This document shows positions 1 to 8,554 of a stretch of DNA of 64,000 nt, piece by piece. The stretch is from Pirellulales bacterium (GTDB lineage Bacteria > Planctomycetota > Planctomycetia > Pirellulales > JAEUIK01). Where the stretch lies: contig JAIBBY010000009.1 in the NCBI GenBank assembly GCA_019694455.1, forward strand, positions 42,494-106,493, in the 5' to 3' direction. The position numbers and the translations under genes were made by a program. The notes beneath the pieces were generated by a model. It was not told where the DNA came from, did not search any database, and saw nothing but the letters and a program-made list of their open reading frames with translations. Numbering within the stretch: position 1 is the first letter of the stretch; each line of letters begins with the position of its first letter.

Positions 1-314
1 CACAGGTCGCGATGGCCATAGTCGCGCGTGGTGCTGCGCAGCCGCGCCTCTAGCACAAAATCTCCCACATACACATCGTTGAGCAGCGCGATGTTCAGCG
101 GGCTACGATGCGGCGGCTTGAAGTCGCTCTTGCCAAACAGGCTATAGGCGTGGCCGCCGTCGCTGTCGATCAGCTTCCACGCCTTGGGATCGGTGGCGGT
201 CCAATGATCGACGCCGTTCTCAAAGTCGTCGCGAAAGACCAGCGGCAGATCCGCGGCCGTCGTGACCGAGGCCGGCATCAATAGCAGCGCGGCGAGCGTC
301 CAGGCTTTGCTCAT
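1..314 (-). CDS. Exported protein, N-terminal part only (lectin-like/DUF1080-like)
   Basis: The first 105 codons of a minus-strand gene are present; it runs off the window start. It begins MSKAWTLAALLLMPAS and continues to about residue 21 as a Sec-type signal peptide. The mature part (LVFRDDFENGVDHW, then a segment ending VLEARLRSTT) resembles the opening strands of concanavalin-like or DUF1080-type domains that are common in planctomycetes and often bind or cut glycans. The start lies 16 bases after the hisG stop, so it may be cotranscribed with hisI-hisG, although no link to histidine synthesis is apparent. The domain assignment is by look only; the catalytic part, if any, is outside the window. 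Confidence 0.6.
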   Translation of the reverse strand, partial: MSKAWTLAALLLMPASVTTAADLPLVFRDDFENGVDHWTATDPKAWKLIDSDGGHAYSLFGKSDFKPPHRSPLNIALLNDVYVGDFVLEARLRSTTRDYGHRDL

Positions 315-330
315 AGATCGTTTCCCTTGT

Positions 331-1218
331 TCACTCGATGATCTTGCTGAGCTGATATTCGACAATGCCGCGCGCGCCGGCGGCCTTGAGCTTGGGAATG
401 ATGTTGCGCACCACGCTTTCGCTCAGCACCGTGTTCACGCCAACCCAGGCTTCGTCCGACAGGCTGGAAACGGTAGGCCGTTGCAGCGCCGGCAAGAGCG
501 ACAGCACCTGCGTCAATCGCTCGCGCGGCACGTTCATCATCAGCCCCACTCTGCCTTCGGCGGCCATCGCGCCTTGCAGCATCAGCACAATGTCGTCGAT
601 CTTTTGCCGCTTCCACGGTTCGGCATACGACGCGCGATTGGCGATGAATCGCGTGGTGCTTTGCAGAATCTCGTCGACAATCCGCAGGTTGTTGGCACGT
701 AGCGAGTTGCCCGTCTCCGTCACTTCCACAATGGCGTCGGCCAGTCGTGGCGGCTTGACCTCGGTCGCGCCCCAACTGAACTCCACCCGCGCCTCGACTC
801 CGTGGCGCGCCAAGTATTGCCTGGTGAGGCCAACCGCCTCGGTGGCGATTCGTTTGCCGGCCAAGTCCTGCACCGAGCGCACCGGCGAATCCTCGGGCAC
901 GCACAACACCCAGCGCACCGGCCGGCGGCTGACCTTGGAGAAAACCAACTCCGCCACTTCATGCACGTCGGCGCCGGTTTCCATGATCCAGTCGTAGCCG
1001 GTGAGTCCGGCGTCGAGGATGCCATCGGCCACGTAGCGGGCCATCTCCTGCGCGCGAATCAACAGGCACTCGATCTCATCGTCGTCGATGACCGGATAGT
1101 AACTGCGCGACGGAAAGGTGATTTTGTAGCCCGCGCGGCGAAACAGTTCGGCGGTGGCTTCTTGGAGGCTGCCGGCCGGAATGCCCAGCCGCAGCACGTT
1201 GCTCGGTTGCTCGCTCAT
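331..1218 (-). CDS. hisG: ATP phosphoribosyltransferase, long form
   Basis: This enzyme catalyses the first step of histidine synthesis, joining ATP and PRPP to give phosphoribosyl-ATP in the cytoplasm. The 295-residue protein starts [18 protein letters not shown] and contains the family stretch [17 protein letters not shown] around residues 65-85. It ends with a C-terminal ACT-like domain ([19 protein letters not shown]), which marks the long, self-contained, histidine-inhibited form that does not need HisZ. The ATG at 1218 was chosen over an upstream in-frame extension because homology begins there and the extension lies inside hisI. It follows hisI by 17 bases, so the two are probably one transcript. 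Confidence 0.95.
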   Translation of the reverse strand: MSEQPSNVLRLGIPAGSLQEATAELFRRAGYKITFPSRSYYPVIDDDEIECLLIRAQEMARYVADGILDAGLTGYDWIMETGADVHEVAELVFSKVSRRPVRWVLCVPEDSPVRSVQDLAGKRIATEAVGLTRQYLARHGVEARVEFSWGATEVKPPRLADAIVEVTETGNSLRANNLRIVDEILQSTTRFIANRASYAEPWKRQKIDDIVLMLQGAMAAEGRVGLMMNVPRERLTQVLSLLPALQRPTVSSLSDEAWVGVNTVLSESVVRNIIPKLKAAGARGIVEYQLSKIIE

Positions 1219-1235
1219 CGAATCGGTGGTGGCGC

Positions 1236-1703
1236 CTATTTTTTGTAAACGGTCTTGGGATCGAACACGCGCTCGCCGATCACTTCGAGTCCATCGTCGG
1301 CAACGCGGCGAAAAAAGCAGCTTTTGTATCCTTCGTGGCAAGCGGCGCCGCCGATTTGCCGCACTTTGAGCAGGATGGTGTCGGCGTCGCAGTCGACAAA
1401 TACGCCTTCGACCTGCTGCACGTTGCCGCTTTCCTCCCCTTTGCGCCACAGCTTGCCTCGGCTGCGGCTGAAATAGACCGCGCGGCCGCTCGCCAAGGTC
1501 TCGGCGTAGCTTTCGGCGTTCATATAAGCCAGCATCAAGACATCGCCACTATCGGCGTCTTGCGCGATGGCGGGGAGCAAGCCGTCTCCCTTGGCGAAAT
1601 CGGGAACTGCGGCCGGGGGGGTGTGGGCCAAGTGCGCATCTCCACAAAGCGAAGGCAGGACGGAGTTTGGCCCTACCTTGAGCCGCTGGGCGCTGCCGTG
1701 CAA
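1236..1703 (-). CDS. hisI: Phosphoribosyl-AMP cyclohydrolase
   Basis: This protein opens the adenine ring of phosphoribosyl-AMP, the third step of histidine synthesis. The 155-residue sequence shows the metal-binding Asp cluster [12 protein letters not shown] and the zinc-binding stretch [14 protein letters not shown] near the C-terminus, as well as [15 protein letters not shown]. There is no HisE (pyrophosphohydrolase) domain, so that activity must be encoded elsewhere. The only ordinary start I can find in frame is a TTG at 1703; the first 30 or so residues before PDFAKGDGL are not typical of the family, so the true start is uncertain. It is the promoter-proximal gene of a hisI-hisG pair. 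Confidence 0.88.
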   Translation of the reverse strand: MHGSAQRLKVGPNSVLPSLCGDAHLAHTPPAAVPDFAKGDGLLPAIAQDADSGDVLMLAYMNAESYAETLASGRAVYFSRSRGKLWRKGEESGNVQQVEGVFVDCDADTILLKVRQIGGAACHEGYKSCFFRRVADDGLEVIGERVFDPKTVYKK

Positions 1704-1789
1704 GTCATCCAGAATAGCCGCGCGAGCGCCCCCTGGCCAGTGCCGCGCGCTAGCGCAATTGCTCTACCCAAGGGGGCTGGACAAGCGCC

Positions 1790-1795
1790 TATAAT
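1790..1795 (+). promoter_or_regulatory. Candidate -10 element (TATAAT) for the 1834 gene
   Basis: A perfect TATAAT lies 38 bases before the GTG start at 1834 in a GC-rich intergenic gap. No good -35 box is visible at the usual spacing. A transcript starting just downstream would exclude the TTG at 1795 as translation start. The same CTATAAT core occurs before sucC and before the 24880 gene. Confidence 0.4.
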
Positions 1796-1833
1796 TGCCA
1801 CGGACGGATCGTTTTTCTGCCGCCGAGGATCGC

Positions 1834-2430
1834 GTGTCACGACTGCGCAAACTCATCACGCTCACTGTTTTCTGGGCCTGCGTCGGTATCTCACTCGCCG
1901 CGGGCTATCAATTGTGGCGGCAGGGCATTCCCACCGGACAGGCCGACAACCATTGGGCAGTCGACCGCATTGCCGCCGCGGACTTCCCCAGTTTGTCGAT
2001 GGACGAAAAACTGCGTCTGGCGCGCCGGTTGGAGCGCGATTTCAGTCGCGGCGTCGATTTGCGCGAGCAAGTCGCGCGGCTCAGCGACGCGCAAAATGAG
2101 CAGTTCGAGGATCACTTTCTTGAGCTGACCGAGATCTGGTTTCTCAACAAAGTCGACACCTATGACGCCTTTTCCGACGATTGGCGCCGCCGCCGCTTTC
2201 TGGAAGAGCAGATGACACGCATCAAAAGCTGGCCCACCTTCGATCGCCATCACGCCGGCGACGAATCGGAGCGCGGCGAAGACGCGCTACAGCGACTTGT
2301 GGCGCATGTCTTTTCGCGTATGCGGTCCATGCCCGTGGGGCAGCGCCAGCGGATTCAGCGATTCGTCACCGCGGTGGTGATGCATGGCTATCGGCTGGAA
2401 GCGTTCATGCCGGGCGTGCGTCCCGGTTAA
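1834..2430 (+). CDS. Hypothetical single-pass membrane protein
   Basis: A 198-residue protein of unknown function. One hydrophobic helix near the N-terminus (LITLTVFWACVGISLAAGY) is followed by a soluble, mostly helical, charged region with many Arg, Asp and Glu residues. A GTG at 1834 was chosen as start because GAGGA lies about six bases upstream and a TATAAT box sits at 1790; an in-frame TTG at 1795 would overlap that box. It is followed 21 bases later by another membrane-anchored protein on the same strand, so the two probably form a small unit. No catalytic motif is visible. Confidence 0.65.
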   Translation: MSRLRKLITLTVFWACVGISLAAGYQLWRQGIPTGQADNHWAVDRIAAADFPSLSMDEKLRLARRLERDFSRGVDLREQVARLSDAQNEQFEDHFLELTEIWFLNKVDTYDAFSDDWRRRRFLEEQMTRIKSWPTFDRHHAGDESERGEDALQRLVAHVFSRMRSMPVGQRQRIQRFVTAVVMHGYRLEAFMPGVRPG

Positions 2431-2451
2431 TGCGCCGCGCGAGGCGGACAG

Positions 2452-3051
2452 ATGGCGCGATGGTTTCCGGTTCGCTGGCGCCTGCGCACGCTGTTGGTTG
2501 GCGTGTTGCTGCTCTCCCTGGCGTTCGGATTACACCGCCGGCAATACGATCGCGCTCAGTTCGAGTTGCGGCGCGCGCAGGAGGCAGAGCAAATGGGACT
2601 GGGCGTGACATGGCAGACGCTGCGACCCGAATGGCTTTGGCGCCGATTGCCGTCGCCCGACCAAGGGCCCTGCCGATATGTCGCTGCGCTGTCGGCCGAC
2701 GCGCGAACCGTGTGGGCCAGTTCCGACGAACCGCAGACCATCCGCGACGAAGCGATACAGGTCGCTAGCGCATTCACGGGACTACAGAGCTTGGAGTTGC
2801 CATACGTCGCCAACAATCGGGGACCGTATGTGACAGTGCTACTCAGCGACCAAGGCCTCGCGCCGCTTTCGCGGCTCAACGCGCTCGAAACGCTCAACCT
2901 GGCGCAGCAGCCGATTACCGACGCCGGACTGCAATACCTGAAATCCTTGAAGCGTCTGCGTCGGCTCGACATCTCGGGCACGCGAATTTCGCCCCAAGCC
3001 ATCGAGCGGTGGCGAGCAGCGGATCCGCAGCTTGAGATCGTGGGGCCCTAA
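2452..3051 (+). CDS. Membrane-anchored leucine-rich-repeat protein
   Basis: A 199-residue protein with an N-terminal membrane anchor (LRTLLVGVLLLSLAFGL) after a short basic head, and a C-terminal half carrying leucine-rich repeats of the type LNALETLNLAQQPITDAGLQ and LKSLKRLRRLDISGTRIS. This head-anchor-LRR layout is common in planctomycetes and suggests a protein-binding role outside or at the membrane; the partner is unknown. GAGG lies seven bases before the ATG. Its stop is one base from the stop of the convergent gene at 3053, leaving no room for a separate terminator between them. Confidence 0.75.
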   Translation: MARWFPVRWRLRTLLVGVLLLSLAFGLHRRQYDRAQFELRRAQEAEQMGLGVTWQTLRPEWLWRRLPSPDQGPCRYVAALSADARTVWASSDEPQTIRDEAIQVASAFTGLQSLELPYVANNRGPYVTVLLSDQGLAPLSRLNALETLNLAQQPITDAGLQYLKSLKRLRRLDISGTRISPQAIERWRAADPQLEIVGP

Positions 3052-3052
3052 T

Positions 3053-4021
3053 CTAACGCCGGCGCACGGGGCGCGATGGCGCGGCTGGGCGTGTCTTATT
3101 GGCCGAGCGCGGCGCCGGCGTGGCGGGTCGTGCGGTGGCCGGTTTGCCGGGCATCGCAGCCGGACCTGCCACTTTGGCGCCAGAAATCGTTTCTTCAGTA
3201 AATCGCATCACGTAATGCAGGCTGCTCGCTTCGCCGCTGAACCCCACCACGCTCTTATCGAGGTCCATTTGCTGCGAGACGATGCGCCCGGTCTTGAGAT
3301 CGAACTTCACCTTGCCCGCCATCTCGCGCTGGATCAACTGCGCTTCGACCTCGGGATCGTTGACCGGGGTGAGCACCTGCGTCTCGACGGAGATGGTCGC
3401 CAGGTCGTCGCTTACTTCTTCCAGGGTGAACTTTTGCCGGGTCTTGATCTGCTTGACGACGCCACTGCGCAGCGGCACCTGCATATCGTGCGGATACGAC
3501 CAACTGTGGCCGATCGGCGCCGGTTCCGATGGCAAAGGGATCACCACCTGTCCTTGGCTGTCGCTGGCGCTGGCGCGTTTCTGCTCGCGGTGCACCACGT
3601 TGCCGTGCGGGTCAATCGTGATAATCGCCAGCGGCACGCCCACCGACTTGGCGGCGTCCTCAAAGCCCAGCGGCGGCTCGCTATCGGTTTCGCTGTTGTA
3701 AACGATCTCCTCGCGGCCGGTGAGCTTTTGCTTCATTTCCACTTTTTCGACGGAATGCTCGAAGCGAAAGTTTCCCTTGGCGTCAGCCGGCAGCATCTTC
3801 CACACCTTGACCGATTCGCTAATCGTCTCGGCGGTTTGCGTGGTGCCGCTCACTGTGGTGTTCACCCGCGCGCGGTGCATCACCTTCCAGCGCACCGTTT
3901 CGCCCGGCTGAAACTTGTACTTGAGCAAGTACGTCGCGGGGGGCGCGTCTGCGGCGCGCGTGGAGCCGATCAACAGGCACAGCGCTGCGCCCAATAAGAA
4001 AGAAGCGACCATCCGGGTCAT
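3053..4021 (-). CDS. Exported protein of unknown function (DUF6263-like)
   Basis: A 322-residue exported protein. MTRMVASFLLGAALCLLIGS followed by TRAADA is a clear signal peptide and cleavage site. The mature part is rich in beta-strand-like sequence (YLLKYKFQPGETVRWKVMHR) and ends in a Pro/Ala/Arg-rich low-complexity tail. The pattern resembles the planctomycete-enriched DUF6263 type, for which no function is established; the match is by memory only. The ATG at 4021 is preferred over one 15 bases upstream because GAGG sits seven bases before it. It lies 60 bases downstream of nadK on the same strand and may be read through from it. Confidence 0.65.
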   Translation of the reverse strand: MTRMVASFLLGAALCLLIGSTRAADAPPATYLLKYKFQPGETVRWKVMHRARVNTTVSGTTQTAETISESVKVWKMLPADAKGNFRFEHSVEKVEMKQKLTGREEIVYNSETDSEPPLGFEDAAKSVGVPLAIITIDPHGNVVHREQKRASASDSQGQVVIPLPSEPAPIGHSWSYPHDMQVPLRSGVVKQIKTRQKFTLEEVSDDLATISVETQVLTPVNDPEVEAQLIQREMAGKVKFDLKTGRIVSQQMDLDKSVVGFSGEASSLHYVMRFTEETISGAKVAGPAAMPGKPATARPATPAPRSANKTRPAAPSRPVRRR

Positions 4022-4081
4022 GGCAGGGCCTCGCATCCGTTCGAGACTGTTCGCGCTGGCTGGCCCGCGCGAAGCGGTTGA

Positions 4082-4966
4082 TTATTGGTTCAATCGCAAT
4101 TGGCCGCCCCAGCCCAACTTTTCTCGCAGGGTGCGATAGTAGCTGTGCCCGGGCGCCTTGATCATCTTGAATCGCGGTTCGGCTTGAATCACCCGCACGC
4201 GATCGTGCGGCTGAAGCCCGCACGTCCATTGACCGTCGACCACGACGGCGGTGCCGCGATTGGGCGCCGTCACCTCCAACTCGTACACCCGATCGGCCGA
4301 ATCGACGACCGGCCGATTGGTGAGCGTGTGGGGGTTAATCGGCGAGATCACGAACGCGTGCAGGTCCTTCCGCAAGATCGGTCCGCCCGCCGAAAGGTTG
4401 TAGGCCGTCGAACCGACCGGCGTGCTGACGATCAAACCGTCGCAACTGTAAGTCGTCACCAATTCCGCGTCAACGTAAAGATGGACGTCGACCAGATGAA
4501 ACGGCTCGCCCGAGTGCAGCACCACATCGTTCAGTCCCAACTGCGCGTGCAGCGGTTCCCCGCCGCGCGACACCAGGGCCTCGAACATGAGATGCTCGAC
4601 CACGGCAAACTGGCCCGACCCCAGTGTTGGCAGCACCGCTAGCAGTTCATCGGTCGACAGGTCCGCCAGGAAACCGAGCTTGCCCAGATTGACGCCTAGC
4701 ACCGGCAATTGGCGATAACCCATCTGTCGCGCCGCGCGCAAGATGGCGCCATCCCCCCCGAGCACGATAGTGGCGTCGGCCTCACAGCGCGCCAGATCGG
4801 TCGCCGATTCCAAGTCCCAGCAGACGATTTCGCAAGACTGCTCGATCAGGGGGCGCAATCGCGCCGCCTCGCTCTGCACGTTGGGCTTGCGGCCCGAGCC
4901 GAGCACAACAACTCGCGGCCGCGCGACGCCCGGTGGCAGTAGAAATGGAGTGCGATGGTGCGGCAT
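4082..4966 (-). CDS. nadK: NAD kinase
   Basis: This enzyme phosphorylates NAD to NADP in the cytoplasm. The 294-residue protein has the diagnostic GGDG motif (TIVLGGDGAILRAARQ), the conserved LND motif (LGLNDVVLHSGEPF) and the C-terminal STAYNLSAGGP stretch that shapes the NAD site. The ATG at 4966 was chosen because GTGAGGG lies just upstream; a GTG at 4978 is the alternative. It sits 27 bases after dxs in the xseB-ispA-dxs-nadK cluster. Since the deoxyxylulose pathway uses NADPH downstream, the pairing makes metabolic sense, though that is inference. Confidence 0.93.
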   Translation of the reverse strand: MPHHRTPFLLPPGVARPRVVVLGSGRKPNVQSEAARLRPLIEQSCEIVCWDLESATDLARCEADATIVLGGDGAILRAARQMGYRQLPVLGVNLGKLGFLADLSTDELLAVLPTLGSGQFAVVEHLMFEALVSRGGEPLHAQLGLNDVVLHSGEPFHLVDVHLYVDAELVTTYSCDGLIVSTPVGSTAYNLSAGGPILRKDLHAFVISPINPHTLTNRPVVDSADRVYELEVTAPNRGTAVVVDGQWTCGLQPHDRVRVIQAEPRFKMIKAPGHSYYRTLREKLGWGGQLRLNQ

Positions 4967-4993
4967 GGCGGCCCTCACAGACTGGAACGCTCG

Positions 4994-6928
4994 TTAGCTG
5001 GACCGCACGCCGGCCCGCGCCGCTTCGCGCTCGCCTGGCGCCCAGCCGACGCGCGCCGCCATCTCGCGGCAGGCGCGGGCGATGCCCGCCGCATCCAACC
5101 CCAGATCGGCCAACAGTTCGCCGCGCTCGCCATGCTCGACAAAATGATCGGGCACGCCGAGCCGGCGCACATGTTGCGTCGACAAGCCAGCATCGGCGGC
5201 GGCCTCCAACACGGCGCTGCCAAAGCCACCCATCAAGCAGCCTTCCTCCACGGTGACCACAAACGAGCTGGCGCTCACCGCGCGCAAGATGGTTTGGGTG
5301 TCGAGCGGTTTGACGAATCGCGCGTTGATCACGCCGACATCCAAACCATCTTGACGTAATTGCTCGGCCGCCTGCACGCAGGCCGCCAGTTGCGTCCCCA
5401 GCGCGATGATCATGCCATCGGCGCCCCACTCCAGCGGTTCCGCCTTGCCTGGCTCAATCTTCGTCTCGGGCCGATCGACCGTTTCGGCCTTGGTCTTGGG
5501 ATAGCGGAGCGAGCAGGGGCTGGTGTGAGTCAGCGCGAAGTCGAGCAGCTGCCGCAGCTCGCGCTCGTCGCCCGGCGCCATCACCACCATGTTCGGAAAT
5601 ACACGCATGTAGCCGATGTCGAACACGCCGTGATGCGTGGGGCCGTCCGGCCCCGTGAGCCCCGCGCGGTCCAAGAGGAACGTGACGGGCAAATTCTGCA
5701 GCGCCACCTCCTGAAAGATTTGATCGTAGCTGCGCTGCAAGAAGGTGCTGTAGATGTCGACAATGGGCCGCGCGCCCGCCTTGGCCTGCCCCGCCGCGAA
5801 GGCCACCGCGTGCGATTCGCAGATACCGGTGTCGAAGAACTGGTTCGGAAAATCCTCGCGCACCTTCTCCAGGTTGTTGCCTTGGCACATCGCGGCGGTC
5901 AGCACCACCACCTTGGGGTTCTTGGCAAGCTGCGCGTGAATCGCCTCGCTCGCCACATTGGTGTAAGAGCGAGACGGCTTCTGTTTGATCGACACCACGC
6001 ACGCTTCGTCGCAATCGAACGGCGCCGGGGTGTGAAAGTACACTGGGTCGTCGCTGGCCGGCTTGAAGCCATGCCCCTTTTCCGTCACCACATGCAGCAG
6101 AACCGGGTCTTCGGCCTCTTTGACGGCGCGGAGAAATTTTTGCAGGTTGCCAAGGTTGTGCCCATCGATGGGGCCAATGTAGCGCACGCCGAGATCTTCG
6201 AACAACATGCCGCCGTGGTGCAGCCCCGCCTTGATCGAGTCCTTAGCTTGGCCGAGCCAGCGCTCCACCGGTTCGCCAATCACCGGCAGGTGCTCCAAGA
6301 ACTTCTGCACTTCTTCTTTGAGCGACGTGTAAAACGGGTTGATCCGCAGCCGATCCAAGTACTCGGCCACGCCCCCCACGCGCGGGCAGATCGACATCTT
6401 GTTGTCGTTCAAGATGATGATCACCTTCTTCTTGAGGCCGCCCACATTGTTGAGCGCCTCGAAGACGATGCCCGACGGAAATGCGCCGTCGCCGATCACC
6501 GCCACCGCATGGCGATCGGCCTCGCCCACCAGTTCGTCGCCACTCTTGAGTCCCAAGATGGTCGACACGCTGCAACCGGCGTGCCCGGTCATGAACAGGT
6601 CGTAGATGCTCTCCTGCGGATTGGGGTAGCCCATCAGCCCCCCCTTGGTCCGCATGGTGTCGAAATCGTTGTAGCGACCGGTGATCATCTTGTGCGGATA
6701 GATCTGGTGCCCGGTGTCCCAGATCAGGCGGTCGCGGCTGAAGTCGAACACCGTGTGCAGCGCCAGCGCCAATTCGACCACGCCCAGATTCGAGGCGAAG
6801 TGCGCCGTGCGAGTCGAAACCAGATTGCAGAGCGTTTCGCGAATCTCCTTGGCCACTTGCTCCAACTCGGGAAGCGTGAGCGCTTGGAGATCTCGAGGCG
6901 ACGCGATCTTCGGCAGAAACCGATCCAT
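4994..6928 (-). CDS. dxs: 1-deoxy-D-xylulose-5-phosphate synthase
   Basis: This thiamine-diphosphate enzyme condenses pyruvate and glyceraldehyde 3-phosphate in the first step of the non-mevalonate isoprenoid pathway. The 644-residue length fits the family. Visible landmarks are TAHFASNLGVVELALALH, DTGHQIYPHK, the thiamine-binding GDGAFPSG followed by ILNDNKMSI, and the second-domain CESHAVAFAAGQ containing the catalytic Glu. The transketolase C-terminal domain follows. The ATG touches the ispA stop codon with no gap, so translation is almost certainly coupled. The ATGs of other frames on the opposite strand are shadows. Sequence details such as SNLG and ESHAV diverge from the E. coli pattern but keep the catalytic residues. 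Confidence 0.95.
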   Translation of the reverse strand: MDRFLPKIASPRDLQALTLPELEQVAKEIRETLCNLVSTRTAHFASNLGVVELALALHTVFDFSRDRLIWDTGHQIYPHKMITGRYNDFDTMRTKGGLMGYPNPQESIYDLFMTGHAGCSVSTILGLKSGDELVGEADRHAVAVIGDGAFPSGIVFEALNNVGGLKKKVIIILNDNKMSICPRVGGVAEYLDRLRINPFYTSLKEEVQKFLEHLPVIGEPVERWLGQAKDSIKAGLHHGGMLFEDLGVRYIGPIDGHNLGNLQKFLRAVKEAEDPVLLHVVTEKGHGFKPASDDPVYFHTPAPFDCDEACVVSIKQKPSRSYTNVASEAIHAQLAKNPKVVVLTAAMCQGNNLEKVREDFPNQFFDTGICESHAVAFAAGQAKAGARPIVDIYSTFLQRSYDQIFQEVALQNLPVTFLLDRAGLTGPDGPTHHGVFDIGYMRVFPNMVVMAPGDERELRQLLDFALTHTSPCSLRYPKTKAETVDRPETKIEPGKAEPLEWGADGMIIALGTQLAACVQAAEQLRQDGLDVGVINARFVKPLDTQTILRAVSASSFVVTVEEGCLMGGFGSAVLEAAADAGLSTQHVRRLGVPDHFVEHGERGELLADLGLDAAGIARACREMAARVGWAPGEREAARAGVRSS

Positions 6929-7822
6929 TTAATGGTCCCTTTCCAAGACGTAGCGGGCCAAGGCCTCCAGATCCGACGCGCCAGCGCCCAAGGGCGCGAT
7001 GGCCTCGCACGCCTCGCCAATCAACTGCTCCGCGCGGCGCGCACTCTCGTCGATTCCCAACAAGCCGGGAAAGGTGAGTTTTCCCCGCTCGTGGTCCTTG
7101 CCGACGCGCTTGCCCATCGCGTCCGCGCTGCCGCGCACGTCGAGCAAATCATCGGTGATCTGAAACGCCAAACCAATCGCCTCTCCGTACTTCCGTAGCG
7201 ACTCCATCTGCGCCGCGTCCGCAGCAGCGCACAGCCCGCCCAGTTCGAGCGATGCCAGCAGCATGGCCCCTGTCTTACGGGCGTGAATCGCCACGAGCGT
7301 CTCCAGGTCGCCCGCCGCAAACTGTTGCTCCAGGTCGGCGGCCTGCCCACCCACCAGCGCCACCGCTCCTGCCGCGCGCGCCAGTAGCGCGCAGGCCCGC
7401 GCGGCAACCGCCGGCGGCCGCACGTCGCGCGCCACAATCTCCAGAGCGCGCATCTGCAGCGCGTCGCCCGCCAAGATCGCCAACCCTTCGCCAAACACCT
7501 TGTGATTGGTGGGGCGACCGCGGCGCAGGTCGTCGTCGTCCATCGCCGGCAGATCGTCGTGGATCAGCGAGTAGGCGTGGATCATCTCCACCGCGCACGC
7601 GGCAGGCATCGCCCCCTTGGCATCGCCGCCGCAAGCCTCGGCCGCCATCAAGCACAACAACGGGCGCAGTCGCTTTCCTGGCGCGAGCAGGCTATAGCGA
7701 ATCGCCTCTTCCAATCGGGCAGGGCAATCGGCGCCAAACTCGCAATACCCGGCTAGCGCATCCTCGATTTGAGAGCGAGTGCGTCCGGCGAAGGCCTCGA
7801 AAGCGGAAGCGGCAGAAACCAT
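6929..7822 (-). CDS. ispA: Polyprenyl (farnesyl/geranylgeranyl) diphosphate synthase
   Basis: This prenyltransferase builds C15 or C20 prenyl diphosphates from IPP and DMAPP. The 297-residue protein carries the first aspartate-rich motif DDLPAMDDDDLRRGRPTNHK and the second motif ITDDLLDVRG, both of which bind magnesium and substrate diphosphate, plus the family GKRLRPLLCL. Chain length cannot be read with confidence from sequence alone. It sits between xseB and dxs, the order found in many bacteria, and its stop abuts the dxs start. No strong Shine-Dalgarno is seen before the ATG at 7822. Confidence 0.92.
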   Translation of the reverse strand: MVSAASAFEAFAGRTRSQIEDALAGYCEFGADCPARLEEAIRYSLLAPGKRLRPLLCLMAAEACGGDAKGAMPAACAVEMIHAYSLIHDDLPAMDDDDLRRGRPTNHKVFGEGLAILAGDALQMRALEIVARDVRPPAVAARACALLARAAGAVALVGGQAADLEQQFAAGDLETLVAIHARKTGAMLLASLELGGLCAAADAAQMESLRKYGEAIGLAFQITDDLLDVRGSADAMGKRVGKDHERGKLTFPGLLGIDESARRAEQLIGEACEAIAPLGAGASDLEALARYVLERDH

Positions 7823-7903
7823 TCGTTGCCGACAGAATCCTGGAAGGGAACCGGGCGACTTCCTAACGCCCGCGTGAATCGTTAAGACATTGTAAACTTG
7901 TAC

Positions 7904-8272
7904 TTAACACGCGTCCATGTCCGCATCGGGGCCGGTTGGGCCGGTCCCTTTTCCCCGCCCGGCGGCCGGCGCCGATCGCCGCCGACTGCGGGACTGGCTC
8001 TTTTCTTCCAGCGATTGCTCGCGGTCGTCCTGTGCCGCGGTCACCGGGTTGCCGCTAGCATCGACTCCGGTCAGCAACTCGATTTTCCGCTCCGCCCGCT
8101 CCAACAGGCCATAGCACTGCGTCAGCAGGCCAACGCCTTGCTCGTAGCGAGCCAGCGCCTCTCCCAGTCCGAGCGAGCCCTCTTCGAGGTCATGCACGAT
8201 CGACTCGAGTCGGGCGAGCGACTGCTCAAAGCTGGCGGGCTGTTCTGCTTCTGGCGGCGAGTCGGCGGGCAC
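7904..8272 (-). CDS. xseB: Exodeoxyribonuclease VII small subunit
   Basis: The small helical subunit of exonuclease VII, which degrades single-stranded DNA together with XseA. The 122-residue protein contains the family core FEQSLARLESIVHDLEEGSL followed by ALARYEQGVGLLTQCYGLLE in residues 14-62. The C-terminal half is a low-complexity Ser/Arg/Gly extension that is longer than the usual 70-80 residue protein. The start is a GTG at 8272 with AGGA seven bases upstream. xseA is not in the window. It leads the xseB-ispA-dxs-nadK cluster, an arrangement seen widely and useful support for all four calls. Confidence 0.9.
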   Translation of the reverse strand: MPADSPPEAEQPASFEQSLARLESIVHDLEEGSLGLGEALARYEQGVGLLTQCYGLLERAERKIELLTGVDASGNPVTAAQDDREQSLEEKSQSRSRRRSAPAAGRGKGTGPTGPDADMDAC

Positions 8273-8482
8273 TTCGATTCCTTGCTATGAAATGAATTAG
8301 CTCCATGCCATTTCGATTGGTCAACATTGTATGCGTCCTGGTGAGCGAGTTCGACTAGCCACCCAGGGCAAAAAATCGTCGCGGCCTCGTTCTACTGCGA
8401 ATAGAGCTTGCGCGTCCTTGCTAATCCGTAAAGTCGCCGGCGCAGAGGGCAATCGCTCCTTTTCAGCGCTTTGCGAGAAACC

Positions 8483-8488
8483 TATAAT
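8483..8488 (+). promoter_or_regulatory. Candidate -10 element (TATAAT) for sucCD
   Basis: A perfect TATAAT (within CCTATAATCC) lies 66 bases before the sucC ATG in the 282-base gap between divergent xseB and sucC. The expected -35 position has only a weak match. The rest of this gap shows no convincing gene. Confidence 0.4.
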
Positions 8489-8554
8489 CCGGGGCTTATT
8501 CGTTCCCCAATCAGCATTCTCCATGGATCGCGCGGCCCAACAGCGCGAAGCGGC

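Noticed and set aside
5360..7198. A 612-codon open frame on the plus strand opposite dxs and part of ispA
   Set aside because: It is antisense to two confidently identified enzymes, its protein is rich in His, Arg and Val without any domain, and long antisense frames are expected in GC-rich DNA.
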